This document shows positions 5,451-5,973 of a stretch of 5,973 nucleotides of DNA, one piece after another. This DNA is from Oscillospiraceae bacterium. Lineage in GTDB: Bacteria; Bacillota; Clostridia; Oscillospirales; Ethanoligenentaceae. A model generated the notes under the pieces. That model was not told the DNA's origin and made no database searches. It saw only the letters and a list, made by a program, of their open reading frames with translations. Location of the stretch: contig DOXU01000273.1 in the NCBI GenBank assembly GCA_003518885.1, positions 1 through 5,973 on the forward strand. Reading direction: 5' to 3'. Within the stretch, counting starts at the first letter, position 1. Every line of letters starts with the position of its first letter. The translations under genes were made by a program, and so were the position numbers.

Positions 5451-5973
5451 ATGCCACAAAGTTGGGAAGATCTAGAGGCTGAATGTAAAGCATGTACGGC
5501 CTGTGGGCTGGCTGCAGAGCGTACACATGTTGTTTTTGGTGTAGGAGATCCACAGGCAGAGGTGATGTTTATTGGAGAAGGACCGGGCCAACAGGAGGAT
5601 CTGCGAGGAGAACCATTTGTAGGAAGAGCGGGACAATTGTTGGATAAAATGCTACTTGCAGTGGGGCTGGATAGAAAACGTATTTATATCGCGAATATTG
5701 TAAAATGCCGTCCACCTAAAAATCGCGATCCATTACCAGAAGAGCAAGCGGCTTGCTTGAATTGGTTGCGTGAGCAGACAAGGCGGATTTCCCCCAAAAT
5801 TATTGTTTGTCTGGGTCGGATTGCCGGGATGAAATTGATGAAGCCCGATTTAAAAATTACCAAAGAACACGGGCAATGGTTCAAAAGGGGACATATTTGG
5901 ATGATGGCAACACTTCATCCTGCTGCATTACTGCGTAATCCACGCCAGCAACCGGACGCTTTTCAAGATTATT
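5451..5973 (+). CDS. Uracil-DNA glycosylase, family 4 (iron-sulfur type), C-terminus cut by right edge
   Basis: The visible 174 residues belong to the family 4 (UDGa) glycosylases, which remove uracil from DNA to start base excision repair. A [4Fe-4S] cluster is expected from Cys15 and Cys18 ([10 protein letters not shown], 15-24), Cys86 ([13 protein letters not shown]) and Cys102. The 15-residue gap between the last two is as expected for the family. The uracil pocket motif is GEGPGQQED (42-50), followed by [16 protein letters not shown] (53-68). The second active-site motif is HPAALLRNP (156-164). An additional Cys12 gives a C-x2-C-x2-C run. Homologues are roughly 190-210 residues, so probably 20-35 residues are missing beyond the edge. 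The gene is divergent from pta with its own extended -10 promoter. It is not the Ung (family 1) enzyme. Confidence 0.93.
   Translation, partial: MPQSWEDLEAECKACTACGLAAERTHVVFGVGDPQAEVMFIGEGPGQQEDLRGEPFVGRAGQLLDKMLLAVGLDRKRIYIANIVKCRPPKNRDPLPEEQAACLNWLREQTRRISPKIIVCLGRIAGMKLMKPDLKITKEHGQWFKRGHIWMMATLHPAALLRNPRQQPDAFQDY

Overview
The window looks like a core housekeeping stretch of a low-to-moderate GC Firmicute (Bacillota), most plausibly of clostridial or Negativicutes type. This rests on a DUF951 protein directly before prfA, a short S1-domain protein of clostridial character, Gram-positive style AGGAGG-like ribosome binding sites and sigma-A-type promoters. The species cannot be fixed from sequence alone. 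No rRNA, tRNA, CRISPR array, insertion sequence or phage feature was seen.

Layout. Positions 1-2446 (minus strand) form a compact operon read right to left: DUF951 protein, peptide chain release factor 1 (prfA), a Sua5-type threonylcarbamoyl-AMP synthase (tsaC), and the start of dephospho-CoA kinase (coaE, cut by the left edge). Gaps are 20, 2 and 22 nt, and a good promoter lies at 2481-2510. Positions 2447-2700 are a non-coding divergent region containing that promoter and an 11-bp perfect inverted repeat in front of the next gene. Positions 2701-3639 (plus) encode a 312-residue protein with three S1-like segments. A strong bidirectional terminator at 3645-3687 separates it from a convergent minus-strand pair. 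That pair, in transcription order, is phosphate acetyltransferase (pta, 4304-5281) and a PduL-family protein (3704-4279). The divergent region 5282-5450 holds the pta promoter and an extended -10 promoter for a family 4 uracil-DNA glycosylase gene (from 5451), which runs off the right edge.

How the genes fit together. The left operon concerns translation (termination by RF1, t6A modification of tRNA) plus the last step of CoA synthesis. The pta operon handles acetyl-CoA/acetyl-phosphate interconversion. The most unusual element is the PduL-family gene just behind pta. PduL is a phosphotransacylase unrelated to Pta, but this copy has lost four of the five histidines expected at the metal site, so it may be a pseudoenzyme or have a changed function. 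A second notable signal is a near-identical 15-bp segment (14/15) covering the -35 region of both the DUF951-prfA promoter and the pta promoter.
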